Positions 24,154-31,711 of a stretch of DNA of 33,054 nucleotides are shown here, in pieces. The position numbers and the translations under genes were made by a program. Origin of the DNA: Burkholderiales bacterium (lineage in GTDB: Bacteria; Pseudomonadota; Gammaproteobacteria; Burkholderiales; Burkholderiaceae_B); NCBI GenBank assembly GCA_005788065.1, contig SXZD01000252.1, positions 1-33,054 of the forward strand, given 5' to 3'. Position 1 is the first letter of the stretch. Every line of letters begins with the position of its first letter. The notes under the pieces are model-generated. The model made no database searches. It was not told the DNA's origin and worked only from the letters and a program-made list of their open reading frames with translations.

Positions 24154-24357
24154 ATGCGCACCACAGTCAGCATCGACGACGAATTGTATGAACGGGCCCT
24201 GGAGTTGGCAGACCCCGCCATGGAGAAAGCGGACCTGTTTCGTGAAGCCATCAAAACCTTCATCCGCATGCAGGCAGCCAAGCGACTTGCGGCAATGGGA
24301 GGCGCACAACCCGACATGCCCGCCATCCCCAGACGGCGGCCCGGCAAGTCATCATGA
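24154..24357 (+). CDS. vapB: VapB-type antitoxin
   Basis: A 67-residue protein starting MRTTVSIDDELYERALELAD, a ribbon-helix-helix DNA-binding domain (beta strand RTTVSID then two helices), with FREAIKTFIRMQAAKRLAAMGG and a C-terminal proline/arginine tail (MPAIPRRRPGK) that would wrap around the VapC toxin. The frame is open upstream well beyond this ATG but the tandem operators and the RHH N-terminus fix the start here. The stop overlaps the vapC start by four bases (ATGA). Confidence 0.87.
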   Translation: MRTTVSIDDELYERALELADPAMEKADLFREAIKTFIRMQAAKRLAAMGGAQPDMPAIPRRRPGKSS

Positions 24358-24731
24358 AAAATGTTCTGGTAGACGCTTCTGTCTGGGTGTCCCATTTCAG
24401 ACGCCCAGACCCTGAATTGGTACAACTGCTGCTTCTGGACAGGGTTCTGGTTCATCCGCTTGTGATCGGCGAAATTGCGTGCGGCACGCCTCCTGACCGA
24501 CATCAAACACTTCAAAACCTGCGCTCGCTTCGCAAGGCACACCAGGCCAGCCTGGACGAGACGCTCGGCTTCATGGAGCAGCGCAGACTGTACGGGCGCG
24601 GATGCGGATTGACCGATATTGCCCTGCTCGCTTCGGTGAAACTCAGCCCTGCTGCGCGGCTCTGGACTGCTGACAAACGACTGTCTGCTCTTGCAAGTGA
24701 GCTCGATGTCAACCACCTGCCGGTTCACTGA
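24354..24731 (+). CDS. vapC: VapC-type PIN-domain ribonuclease toxin
   Basis: A 125-residue PIN domain with the acidic metal-binding residues in place: Asp7 in VLVDASVWVSHF, Glu40 in VIGEIACG, Asp88 in GLTDIALLA and Asp107 in LWTADKRL. PIN toxins cleave RNA (often initiator tRNA or the sarcin-ricin loop) in a Mg2+-dependent manner. It follows vapB with an ATGA overlap, the standard arrangement. Nothing suggests inactivation. Confidence 0.9.
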   Translation: MKNVLVDASVWVSHFRRPDPELVQLLLLDRVLVHPLVIGEIACGTPPDRHQTLQNLRSLRKAHQASLDETLGFMEQRRLYGRGCGLTDIALLASVKLSPAARLWTADKRLSALASELDVNHLPVH

Positions 24732-24824
24732 AACAGACACTTTAAAATGTTTTTTTACCGCATATTTATGTGATAGCGTTCGGTTACAAAAATTGTTAAT
24801 CCGACCATAACGACTGACAGATCC
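24732..24824 (+). promoter_or_regulatory. Leader/promoter region of the BLUF kinase gene
   Basis: A 93-bp AT-rich gap between vapC and the BLUF kinase gene, with a seven-base T run near 24751. No clear -35/-10 pair or strong terminator could be assigned. Confidence 0.3.
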
Positions 24825-26600
24825 ATGACGCAACTCGTCCGCCTGTTCTATACCAGCAAGGCAGAACGGCGCACCCCAGACGCGACACAGCAGATACTCA
24901 CGCAAAGTGTGGGTAACAACACCCTGCGCGGTATCACCGGCGTACTGCTGCAGGTGGACAGACGCTACCTGCAGGTGCTCGAAGGCCCCAAAGACGCTGT
25001 CATGGCGCTTTTCACCAAATTGCAGGCGGATCCGCGCCACCGCGCAATCAAAATCCACTTCGAACAGACTATCACCGAGCGCATGTTCGACAGTTGGGCA
25101 ATGGCTTCGCCCGCCGTGGGCAACCTGCAGATCAAATCCACACTCGAATTGTTGACCAGTCAGAACCCCGCTTCCCAAGAGATCGGATTAACGTATCTGA
25201 AGTACTGGCTGACCACACAGGCCGCCGACAAACGACTGCTTCCGGATGGTGACGCTGCTGAACTGGGCGCCCCCATTCTGGTGGATGACTTCATGGCGGC
25301 GCAGCGCCGCTCACGCGACTTCTCCATCATTGCGTTCTGCGCGGCCATCCTGATTGCCGTGCTGATGGACATCTCTTTCTACATCTCGGATTATCTGGGG
25401 GGGAACGCCGAGAGTCTGCGCATGGTGCACTCCCACTCGTTATCTGCATTCGGGCTTATCCTCTCGATCTACGTCGCCAACCGGCAAGACCTCAGCAAAG
25501 GCGTTGCCATATTCCAGATCACCGCTTTCATCAGTGTGGCCTTGCACATGCTGTATGCCGGCTATGGCATCTACGCCCCCAGCCTGCCTTATCTGGGCCT
25601 CGCTATTGTGTCGGGCATCATCAGCAACCGACACGATCAACACTTCAAACTGCTGTTTGCCTGTCTCGGGCTCATCGTCATGGCAGCCTTGTTGTCGGCC
25701 GTTTCGGTAGATACCGGACAGTTCTCCAAACCCGTACCACTGCATCACGCCACTGTAGCGGGCTTGCTGTTTCCGCTGGTCTGTGCGCTTATACTTGATG
25801 CGCAGCGCCATCGCACGTCGGTTACGCAGCTCTTCGGCGCGCACCTGTTGAGCGACCTGAGCAAGACCATCGACCGACTGCGGTCTGCCATGACCGCACG
25901 CAATTATTTTTTCTCGGCCATTTCGCACGAAATCCGAACACCCATGGCCGGTGCGGCTGCATCGGTATCGCTGCTCAAACATCCCAATGCCAGCGAGACT
26001 ATCAAAGAGCGAAGCCTCAAATCGCTGGACCAGTCACTGACCAACTTGAACCGTCTGCTCAACGATCTGCTGGATATCAGCAAACTGGAGTCTGGTTCCT
26101 TTCAACTGGCCAATTCCGCATTTGACCCGATAGAGCTTACCCGAGAAACTGTCGAGTTCTTCCAGCCCAACATACTTGAAAAGGGCAACACGCTCGACCT
26201 GCAGTTACCGACAGACGCACTGACGGTGATAGGTGACAGCATGCGCCTGCAACAGATGATCGCCAACCTGGTCAGCAACGCGGTGAAGTTCACGGACAAG
26301 GGGCACATCACCGTGCGGCTCAAGCGCATGGATACGGGTGGACTCGCGCTCTCAGGCTATACCACCTTGCGTTGCGAAGTCAGTGACACGGGCATCGGCA
26401 TACCGGCGGAAGACCTGCCATACCTTTTCCAGCCGTTTTCCCAAGCCAGCCAGCATGGTTATTCAAAGATCAAGGGGACCGGGCTTGGCCTGGCCATCGT
26501 AGCCAGTCTTGCCAAGCAGATGGAAGGTGAAACTGGCGTGGACAGTGTGGAGGGCCAGGGTTCTACGTTCTGGTTCACCATCCGCCTGCCAATCAAGTAG
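24825..26600 (+). CDS. Blue-light receptor histidine kinase: BLUF + membrane domain + HisKA/HATPase
   Basis: A 591-residue fusion. Residues 1-100 are a BLUF domain: LVRLFYTSK with Tyr9, NNTLRGITGVLL with Asn32, RYLQVLEG with Gln50 and FDSWAMAS with Met93, the residues that hold FAD and make its hydrogen-bond switch. A linker to about 160 follows. Residues 166-326 contain about six hydrophobic helices. Then comes HisKA with ISHEIRTPMAG (His368) and HATPase with NLVSNAVKFT (Asn485), SDTGIGI (521-525) and GTGLGLAIV (551-559). All catalytic residues are kept. BLUF domains usually stand alone or drive EAL or cyclase outputs, and linkage to a kinase through a membrane domain is uncommon. No receiver domain is present. 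The 3' end overlaps convergent exoD by 8 bp. Confidence 0.9.
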   Translation: MTQLVRLFYTSKAERRTPDATQQILTQSVGNNTLRGITGVLLQVDRRYLQVLEGPKDAVMALFTKLQADPRHRAIKIHFEQTITERMFDSWAMASPAVGNLQIKSTLELLTSQNPASQEIGLTYLKYWLTTQAADKRLLPDGDAAELGAPILVDDFMAAQRRSRDFSIIAFCAAILIAVLMDISFYISDYLGGNAESLRMVHSHSLSAFGLILSIYVANRQDLSKGVAIFQITAFISVALHMLYAGYGIYAPSLPYLGLAIVSGIISNRHDQHFKLLFACLGLIVMAALLSAVSVDTGQFSKPVPLHHATVAGLLFPLVCALILDAQRHRTSVTQLFGAHLLSDLSKTIDRLRSAMTARNYFFSAISHEIRTPMAGAAASVSLLKHPNASETIKERSLKSLDQSLTNLNRLLNDLLDISKLESGSFQLANSAFDPIELTRETVEFFQPNILEKGNTLDLQLPTDALTVIGDSMRLQQMIANLVSNAVKFTDKGHITVRLKRMDTGGLALSGYTTLRCEVSDTGIGIPAEDLPYLFQPFSQASQHGYSKIKGTGLGLAIVASLAKQMEGETGVDSVEGQGSTFWFTIRLPIK

Positions 26601-27189
26601 CCAACAAGGCCGTGCCCGCCAAACCCACCGCCACCACAATGGCGGTGTAGAGCAAACCGATACCGATGCCGGCTGCCACAAACAGGCCATCGCGCGCCAT
26701 GCGTCCCAGACAGATGGCGATGATGGAACCGGACGGTCCGATGTTGCCACCCGGCATGGGCAGGAAAATGAAAAACGCCATCAACAGGATGAGCGGTGCC
26801 TGCAGCAGCAACATGATCGGATGACTGGACGCGAGAAACGTCAGGCGCACCCGCGTGGCACCGGCAGCCACCTCATACAGGCGCGTCAACCACTCCATGA
26901 GTTTGTCAGCCACCTTGAAGGGAATGGTCCGTCGGGCCACAAAGTCCGGCAGACCCACTCCGGGGCGGTTGATGACCATCAGCAACGTCAGTGGCACCAA
27001 GGCAATCGAGAACACCATACCCGAAAACGGTACCGGCAAAATGGTCAAGCCGCAGACAAAAATCATTAGCGCAAGGTTTGAGCTGTCTCCGAGACTAGCC
27101 GCCAACAGGCCAAGTTGAACCGGGTTGCCGGGATTGGACTGTATCTGCTGGTGAACTGCTTTGACGTTTTGCAAAAGGGCATGAAGCAT
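26593..27189 (-). CDS. exoD: ExoD family membrane protein
   Basis: A 198-residue integral membrane protein with LGLLAASLGDSSNLALMIF near the N-terminus, the hydrophobic block LTILPVPFSGMVFSIALVPL, and C-terminal FIFLPMPGGNIGPSGSIIAICLG, typical of the ExoD family. In Sinorhizobium meliloti exoD is linked to exopolysaccharide production and alkaline tolerance; the biochemical role is not known. The gene converges on the BLUF kinase (8-bp overlap) and has a 16-bp tandem repeat just upstream. Confidence 0.87.
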   Translation of the reverse strand: MLHALLQNVKAVHQQIQSNPGNPVQLGLLAASLGDSSNLALMIFVCGLTILPVPFSGMVFSIALVPLTLLMVINRPGVGLPDFVARRTIPFKVADKLMEWLTRLYEVAAGATRVRLTFLASSHPIMLLLQAPLILLMAFFIFLPMPGGNIGPSGSIIAICLGRMARDGLFVAAGIGIGLLYTAIVVAVGLAGTALLAT

Positions 27190-27198
27190 GGGGTCTGC

Positions 27199-27260
27199 CT
27201 GAATTGGGGATTAGCTGAAACAGGGTTTGCCTGAAACAGGATTGTCCTCTGAGACAGGTC
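27199..27260. repeat. Degenerate 16-bp tandem repeat upstream of exoD
   Basis: Units starting CTGAATTGGGGATTAG (27199), CTGAAACAGGGTTTGC (27215), CTGAAACAGGATTGTC (27231) and a looser CTCTGAGACAGGTC (27247). The array begins 10 bp upstream of the exoD start codon and so covers its leader or promoter. Confidence 0.5.
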
Positions 27261-27406
27261 ATCCATTATCCACCATCCCGGCCAGTGCGTTTAAGACTCC
27301 GTATTAACCATGAGGGGTGATCCATCCCATGAAATAAGCCGGCAAATCACGTAGTATTGACCATTGAGGTTTTTCACACACATTAGCTGACGGAGCAGAA
27401 ATCACC

Positions 27407-28339
27407 ATGATCGTTGAAACACGCCATGCGCATGCATCACATCTGAACGCGACAAGCCAAGCGCCCCGCACCCTGCGCGGGCTGATGGGTAGCGCACTGG
27501 CAGCACTTGCAACCGTCGCAGCCCTTGCAACGGGCAGCATTGCGCACGCGCAAACGTCCCTGAAAATCACCTCCATCCCGGAAGAAGCAGCAACCGAGCA
27601 GATCCGCAAGATCAAGCCCTTGGCCGACTATCTGACCGCTGAGTTGGGCATGCCTGTCGAATTCACGCCGGTCAACGACTATCCCGCTGCTGTCGAGAGC
27701 CTGGTCAACAAAAAAGTGGACGTGGTGTGGTTCGGTGGATTTACCTACGTGCAAGCCAAACTGCGTTCAGGAAACAAGGTCATTCCGATCATCCAGCGCG
27801 AGGAAGATACACAGTTCCAGTCCGTGTTCATAGCCAAGACCAATTCCGGCATCAAGGACCTGAAAGATCTGAAGGGCAAGAACGTGTCGTTCGGCTCACA
27901 ATCCAGCACGTCAGGTCACCTCATGCCACGCAGCTTTCTGATGGATGCGGGTCTGAACCCTGAAAAAGATTTCAAACGTGTGGCTTATTCCAAAGCGCAT
28001 GATGCCACCATCGCATCAGTGGTGAGCGGACAGGTGGATGCAGCCGCGCTCGACATCACCGTGTGGAAGAAATTCGTCACCGAAGGCAAAGTGGATACGA
28101 ACGACACCAACGTCTTCCATACGACACCCGGTTATTTCAACTACAACTGGTCAGTGCATCAGGACATGAGCCCTGCCCTGCGCGAAAAAATTGCCCAGGC
28201 TTTTCTCAAGATGGACCCCAAAAATCCGGCACACGCTGAACTGCTGAAGCTGAACAGGGCCACACGCTACATCCGCACCGATGCCAAAAACTATGCGGGT
28301 ATCGAAGCAGCAGGCCGCTCGGCCGGTCTGATCGACTGA
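27407..28339 (+). CDS. Periplasmic binding protein, PhnD-like (phosphonate/phosphite/selenate type)
   Basis: A 310-residue substrate-binding protein with a long N-terminal extension and signal peptide ending ATGSIAHA (about residue 48). The mature part begins LKITSIPEEAATEQIRKIKP, then PLADYLTAELGMPVEFTPV, VDVVWFGGFTYVQAK, FQSVFIAKTNSGIKDLKDLKG, and FGSQSSTSGHLMPRSFL, the PhnD-type anion-binding motifs. The IPEEA and WFGGFT wording is closer to a subgroup annotated as putative selenate binding proteins than to classic PhnD, so the ligand may be phosphite, selenate or another small oxyanion. First gene of a four-gene importer operon. GGAG lies about 14 bases upstream of the ATG; an internal ATG at 27485 would give a more normal signal length. 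Confidence 0.83.
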   Translation: MIVETRHAHASHLNATSQAPRTLRGLMGSALAALATVAALATGSIAHAQTSLKITSIPEEAATEQIRKIKPLADYLTAELGMPVEFTPVNDYPAAVESLVNKKVDVVWFGGFTYVQAKLRSGNKVIPIIQREEDTQFQSVFIAKTNSGIKDLKDLKGKNVSFGSQSSTSGHLMPRSFLMDAGLNPEKDFKRVAYSKAHDATIASVVSGQVDAAALDITVWKKFVTEGKVDTNDTNVFHTTPGYFNYNWSVHQDMSPALREKIAQAFLKMDPKNPAHAELLKLNRATRYIRTDAKNYAGIEAAGRSAGLID

Positions 28340-28348
28340 GGATCTGCG

Positions 28349-29185
28349 ATGGAGATCAGTGCCCGCAATCTGTGTGGCAAGCACCCGGCGGCACCGTCGG
28401 GTGCGCCACATGCAATCGACCATCTGTCAGTGCAGATTGCATCGGGCGAACATGTGGCTCTCATCGGCCCCTCAGGTTCGGGCAAGACAACGCTGATCCA
28501 ATTGCTAGCAGCCGGGCTCAAGCCTTCATTGGGCGAGGTGCTGCACAACGGTCAAAACCCCTGGCAACTGGACAAATCCGACCTGCAGCAGTTTCGCAAA
28601 CATCTGATCGTCGCACCGCAGGTGCCGCCGCTGCCACCACGGCAGCGCGTGGTCACTGCCATATTGGCTGGACGACTGCCGCAGCAGAGCATCGGGCAGA
28701 GCCTGCGCTCGCTTTTTTATCCCAGCGACATACCCGGTGCGCATGCCGCACTCGACCAGTTCGGTCTGGCAGACAAACTGTTTGAACGGGTAGACCGCTT
28801 GTCTGGCGGCGAACGGCAGCGTGTTGCGCTGGCACGCTTGCTGATGAGCAACGCCAAGTTGTGGCTGATTGACGAACCGCTGTCGGCACTCGACCCCAAC
28901 AGCGCCCTGCAGGCCATCGACACATTGACGCGTATCGCCAAAGAACGTGGCGTCACGCTGGTGGTCACACTGCATCAGGTGGAGACAGCCCTGCAGTTTT
29001 TCCCGCGGGTATTGGCGCTCAGAAAAGGACAACTCGAGTTTGATCTGCCCGCAGCGGAGGTCAGCCGACAACGCCTGCAACAACTCTACGGAGATCAGGC
29101 CTATGAGCTGGAGCAACCGGCGGTGCTGCCTGTCGGCTTTGAGGCAACCGGCGTTGCCACGTCACAGGTGATGACCTGCAGATGA
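28349..29185 (+). CDS. ABC transporter ATP-binding protein (PhnC-like)
   Basis: A 278-residue ABC ATPase: Walker A GPSGSGKT (40-47), Q-loop APQVPPLPPRQ, signature LSGGERQR (151-158), Walker B LWLIDEPLSALDP (171-183) and H-loop VTLHQVETAL. The order fits PhnC-type importers. It starts 9 bp after the binding protein and overlaps the first permease gene by an ATGA. It powers uptake of the oxyanion bound by the upstream protein. The last 30 residues (PVGFEATGVATSQVMTCR) extend beyond the usual end. Confidence 0.9.
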   Translation: MEISARNLCGKHPAAPSGAPHAIDHLSVQIASGEHVALIGPSGSGKTTLIQLLAAGLKPSLGEVLHNGQNPWQLDKSDLQQFRKHLIVAPQVPPLPPRQRVVTAILAGRLPQQSIGQSLRSLFYPSDIPGAHAALDQFGLADKLFERVDRLSGGERQRVALARLLMSNAKLWLIDEPLSALDPNSALQAIDTLTRIAKERGVTLVVTLHQVETALQFFPRVLALRKGQLEFDLPAAEVSRQRLQQLYGDQAYELEQPAVLPVGFEATGVATSQVMTCR

Positions 29186-30033
29186 GTCAGGCCGCATCCG
29201 TTCTCCTGCATCCACATGCTGCACGCGACCCGAGTTTTGTCAGTCGCGTGTTGCTCAGTCTGGTGGCGATTGCCCTTTGCGTGCCGCTTTTCCCGCTGAC
29301 CGAATTCAATCCGGCTCGGTTGCTCACTCCCGAGGCCCTGAAGTCCATGGGCAAGTTTCTCGCGGAGTTTGTTCCGCCGGCGGTGGGGGGCGAGTTCCTG
29401 TTGATGGTTGCGCGAGAAACGTGGCGCACGGTTGCGATCGCAACAGCGGGGCTGACGCTGGCGCTGTTCGGTGCCATTCCGATGGCCCTGATGGCTACCC
29501 GTCCCTTGAGTCTTTCTGCGCTCAACAATGCCGGCAAAATGGCGTGGATACCGACCGGTATCCGTCAGGGTGTGCGCACCCTGATGGTGGTGCTGCGAAC
29601 CATCCCCGAACTGGTCTGGGCGTTGGCTTTTGTTCGTGTGGTTGGGTTGGGACCGACCGCCGGCGTGCTGGCCATCGCGCTGACCTATGCGGGCATGCTG
29701 GGCAAGGTCTACGCCGAAATACTTGAGAGCAGCGACCGACATGCCAGCGACACCCTGATGCGAAATGGTGCCAGCCGCTTGCAGGCATTTTTGTATGGGC
29801 TGCTGCCGCAGAATGCATCCGAGCTGACGAGTTACACGGTCTACCGCTGGGAATGTGCCATCCGCAGTTCGGTGGTGATGGGATTTGTGGGCGCAGGTGG
29901 ACTGGGGCAGGAACTGGACAATTCCATGCGCCTGTTCAATGGTGGTGAAGTGGCCACGATGTTGCTGGTGTTCATCTTGCTGGTGGCTGCGGCCGATCAG
30001 GTCAGCCGTGTGCTGCGCCGCATGTTGGGATGA
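29182..30033 (+). CDS. ABC transporter permease, first PhnE-like subunit
   Basis: A 283-residue inner-membrane permease with ETWRTVAIATAGLTLALFGAI, LRTIPELVWALAFV, YAGMLGKVYAEILESSD and the cytoplasmic coupling loop NGASRLQAFLYGLLPQ, then SSVVMGFVGAGGLGQEL near the C-terminus, all PhnE signatures. The start overlaps the ATPase gene by four bases. Two separate PhnE-like subunits (this and the next) probably form a heterodimeric channel. Confidence 0.9.
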   Translation: MSQAASVLLHPHAARDPSFVSRVLLSLVAIALCVPLFPLTEFNPARLLTPEALKSMGKFLAEFVPPAVGGEFLLMVARETWRTVAIATAGLTLALFGAIPMALMATRPLSLSALNNAGKMAWIPTGIRQGVRTLMVVLRTIPELVWALAFVRVVGLGPTAGVLAIALTYAGMLGKVYAEILESSDRHASDTLMRNGASRLQAFLYGLLPQNASELTSYTVYRWECAIRSSVVMGFVGAGGLGQELDNSMRLFNGGEVATMLLVFILLVAAADQVSRVLRRMLG

Positions 30034-30043
30034 AGGGGCATAC

Positions 30044-30856
30044 ATGAACACCCACCACGCTGCAAATGAAACCTTCAAACTGGCGCCGCAACTGTTTCAT
30101 GCGCGCTGCGTGGTCTGCTGGGTGCTAACCGGCATCGTGGTCTTGATTGTGGCGAGCTTTGCCACACTCGGACTGGCCTTCCAAGAATTTTTTTCATGGG
30201 AATCGGCCCAGAGCATGGGCCGCTTTCTGGCAGAGTTTGCCAATCCGAACCTCAAGCCACTCTTTCTGAAACAGGTAGCCATCGCCAGTCTCGAGACACT
30301 GGCCATGTCGGCACTGGGCACGCTGCTGGCCGTTGTGGCCGGTTTGATGCTGGCCTTGCCAGCGGCGCGCTTGAAAGGTGCAAGTGGCAGCATCATGCAG
30401 ACCCTGCTCAATGTGCTGCGCTCCATTCCTGAAATGGTGTGGGCGGCCTTGCTGCTGATTGCTGCAGGTCTTGGCCCGTTTGCGGGCACGCTTGCGCTGG
30501 CCATTCACACCACCGGCGTGCTGGGTAGACTGTACGCAGAAACCATCGAAAACGCAGACCCGGGGCCCGCACAGGCATTGGTGCTGCAAGGTACGAGCCG
30601 CGGTCAGGTGTTCTGGTATGCCACGCTACCGCAGATACTGCCGCAGGTGATTGCGTATGCCCTGTATCGCTGGGAAAACAATATCCGCGCTGCCGCCATT
30701 CTGGGTGTGGTCGGCGCAGGGGGACTGGGGCAGATGCTGACCTTTCATCTGGGCCTGTTCCAGATGAGCAAAACCGCGACAGTCCTGTTTGCCATGATCC
30801 TGCTGGTGCTGGCGGTCGATTGGCTCAGTCTGGCCATGCGGCGGCGGATGATGTGA
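30044..30856 (+). CDS. ABC transporter permease, second PhnE-like subunit
   Basis: A 270-residue permease parallel to its neighbour: FLKQVAIASLETLAMSALGT, LRSIPEMVWAALLLIAAG, LGRLYAETIENADPGPAQ, coupling loop QGTSRGQVFWYATLPQILP, and AAILGVVGAGGLGQML. It starts 10 bp after the first permease with AAGGGG upstream. With the three preceding genes it makes a complete importer. No phosphonate lyase, phosphite dehydrogenase or selenophosphate synthetase is in the window. Confidence 0.9.
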   Translation: MNTHHAANETFKLAPQLFHARCVVCWVLTGIVVLIVASFATLGLAFQEFFSWESAQSMGRFLAEFANPNLKPLFLKQVAIASLETLAMSALGTLLAVVAGLMLALPAARLKGASGSIMQTLLNVLRSIPEMVWAALLLIAAGLGPFAGTLALAIHTTGVLGRLYAETIENADPGPAQALVLQGTSRGQVFWYATLPQILPQVIAYALYRWENNIRAAAILGVVGAGGLGQMLTFHLGLFQMSKTATVLFAMILLVLAVDWLSLAMRRRMM

Positions 30857-30877
30857 TGCATGCAAGGTGGACTCATC

Positions 30878-31342
30878 GTGCAGATCTGGGTTGACGCGGA
30901 CGCCTGCCCGGGCGTCATCAAAGACATACTGTTCCGTGCGGCAGACCGTGCGAAAGTGTCAGTCACGCTGGTGGCCAACCAGATGCTCAGAACACCCCCC
31001 TCCCCTTATATCCGGGCCTTGGTGGTGCCATCCGGCTTTGATGTGGCCGACCAGCGCATCGCGCAAGAGACCAACAGTGGCGATCTGGTCATCACGGCCG
31101 ATATTCCACTCGCCTCGCTCGTTATTGCAAAGGGTGCAACGGTCATCGACCCACGGGGCGAAGTGCTGACGATTGCAAACATTGAAGAGCGTCTGACCAT
31201 GCGCAATTTCATGGACGAATTGCGTGGCAGTGGCGTGCAAACCGGGGGCCCCGCGGCATTCTCCGCATCCGACCGGAAAGCATTCGCAGGACGGTTGGAT
31301 GCGTGGCTGATGAAGCGACAGAAAATGTTGCAGGGGCGATAA
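30878..31342 (+). CDS. yaiI: UPF0178 family protein (YaiI/YqxD), PIN-like fold
   Basis: A 154-residue protein: VQIWVDADACPGVIKDILFR at the start, LVANQMLRTPPSPYI, VPSGFDVADQRIAQ, DLVITADIPLAS, GATVIDPRGE and RNFMDELR, matching UPF0178 throughout. The family has a PIN/NYN-like fold with conserved acids (DADACP, ADIPLA), suggesting a nuclease, but no activity is established. The GTG at 30878 is preferred because AAGGTGG lies 7 bases upstream and the family begins at this point; an in-frame ATG at 30860 would add six residues. Confidence 0.88.
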   Translation: MQIWVDADACPGVIKDILFRAADRAKVSVTLVANQMLRTPPSPYIRALVVPSGFDVADQRIAQETNSGDLVITADIPLASLVIAKGATVIDPRGEVLTIANIEERLTMRNFMDELRGSGVQTGGPAAFSASDRKAFAGRLDAWLMKRQKMLQGR

Positions 31343-31412
31343 GCCAGTCACAGCCCTTCGAAGATCAATCTTCTTCTGCCCGGCGCAACACCTCTGCTGC
31401 AAAGCGAGCGAC

Positions 31413-31478
31413 TCAAACGCCCAGATACTTTGCAATCAGTTCCGGCTGGGCTTTCAGTTGCGTGCTGTTGATCTCCCC
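31413..31478 (-). pseudogene. Possible C-terminal remnant of a LivF-like ABC ATPase
   Basis: On the minus strand the frame ending at 31413 reads GEINSTQLKAQPELIAKYLGV then stop. The ending (helix with ELxA....L.KYLGV) is characteristic of branched-chain amino acid ABC transporter ATPases of the LivF type. The frame upstream does not continue into recognisable ABC motifs, so at most the last 20-25 residues survive. Chance resemblance cannot be excluded for such a short piece. Confidence 0.35.
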
Positions 31479-31539
31479 CCAATTTTCTAGTTTCACCCTG
31501 TCCAGTCTGTGGGAGGACATCACAGGTCTCACTGCTGAT

Positions 31540-31665
31540 ACACCACGTCAGTTCACCAAAAAGCGCGACGTGTATTTCTACAATCTGTATGCCAACTACA
31601 ACTACGGCAAGGGCATGGGCAAGTCGCTGCAATCCCTGAACACGGGTTTTGTGTATCAGTTCTGA
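31540..31665 (+). pseudogene. C-terminal fragment of an outer-membrane porin
   Basis: The final 41 residues of an open frame read TPRQFTKKRDVYFYNLYANY, then NYGKGMGKSLQSLNTGFVYQF. Alternating aromatic and polar residues and a terminal phenylalanine are the marks of the last beta strands of a Gram-negative porin, recognised by the BAM machinery. Nothing upstream in any frame resembles the rest of a porin (usually 330-400 residues), so it is a truncated remnant. A hairpin at 31681-31703 is probably the original terminator. Confidence 0.6.
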
Positions 31666-31680
31666 TGTAATGCGAACGAC

Positions 31681-31703
31681 GCCCCTGCACGAACGGCAGG
31701 GGC
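31681..31703. terminator. Bidirectional terminator-like hairpin
   Basis: GCCCCTGC-ACGAACG-GCAGGGGC, a perfect 8-bp GC-rich stem with a 7-base loop. It lies 16 bp after the porin fragment stop and 9 bp beyond the stop of the minus-strand gene at 31712. No long T-run follows in either direction, so termination efficiency is uncertain. Confidence 0.6.
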
Positions 31704-31711
31704 GCTGTCGC

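Larger units (their letters stand above)
31343..31711. other. Gap holding gene debris and a hairpin
   Basis: This 369-bp stretch has no complete gene. It contains a possible LivF-like C-terminal fragment on the minus strand, a porin C-terminal fragment on the plus strand and a strong hairpin, each listed separately. The fragments point towards each other's starts and neither has an upstream body, which indicates old deletions. Confidence 0.6.

Noticed and set aside
24132..25178. 348-codon minus-strand frame across vapBC and the BLUF kinase start
   Set aside because: It runs antisense over three convincingly assigned genes and shows no domain.
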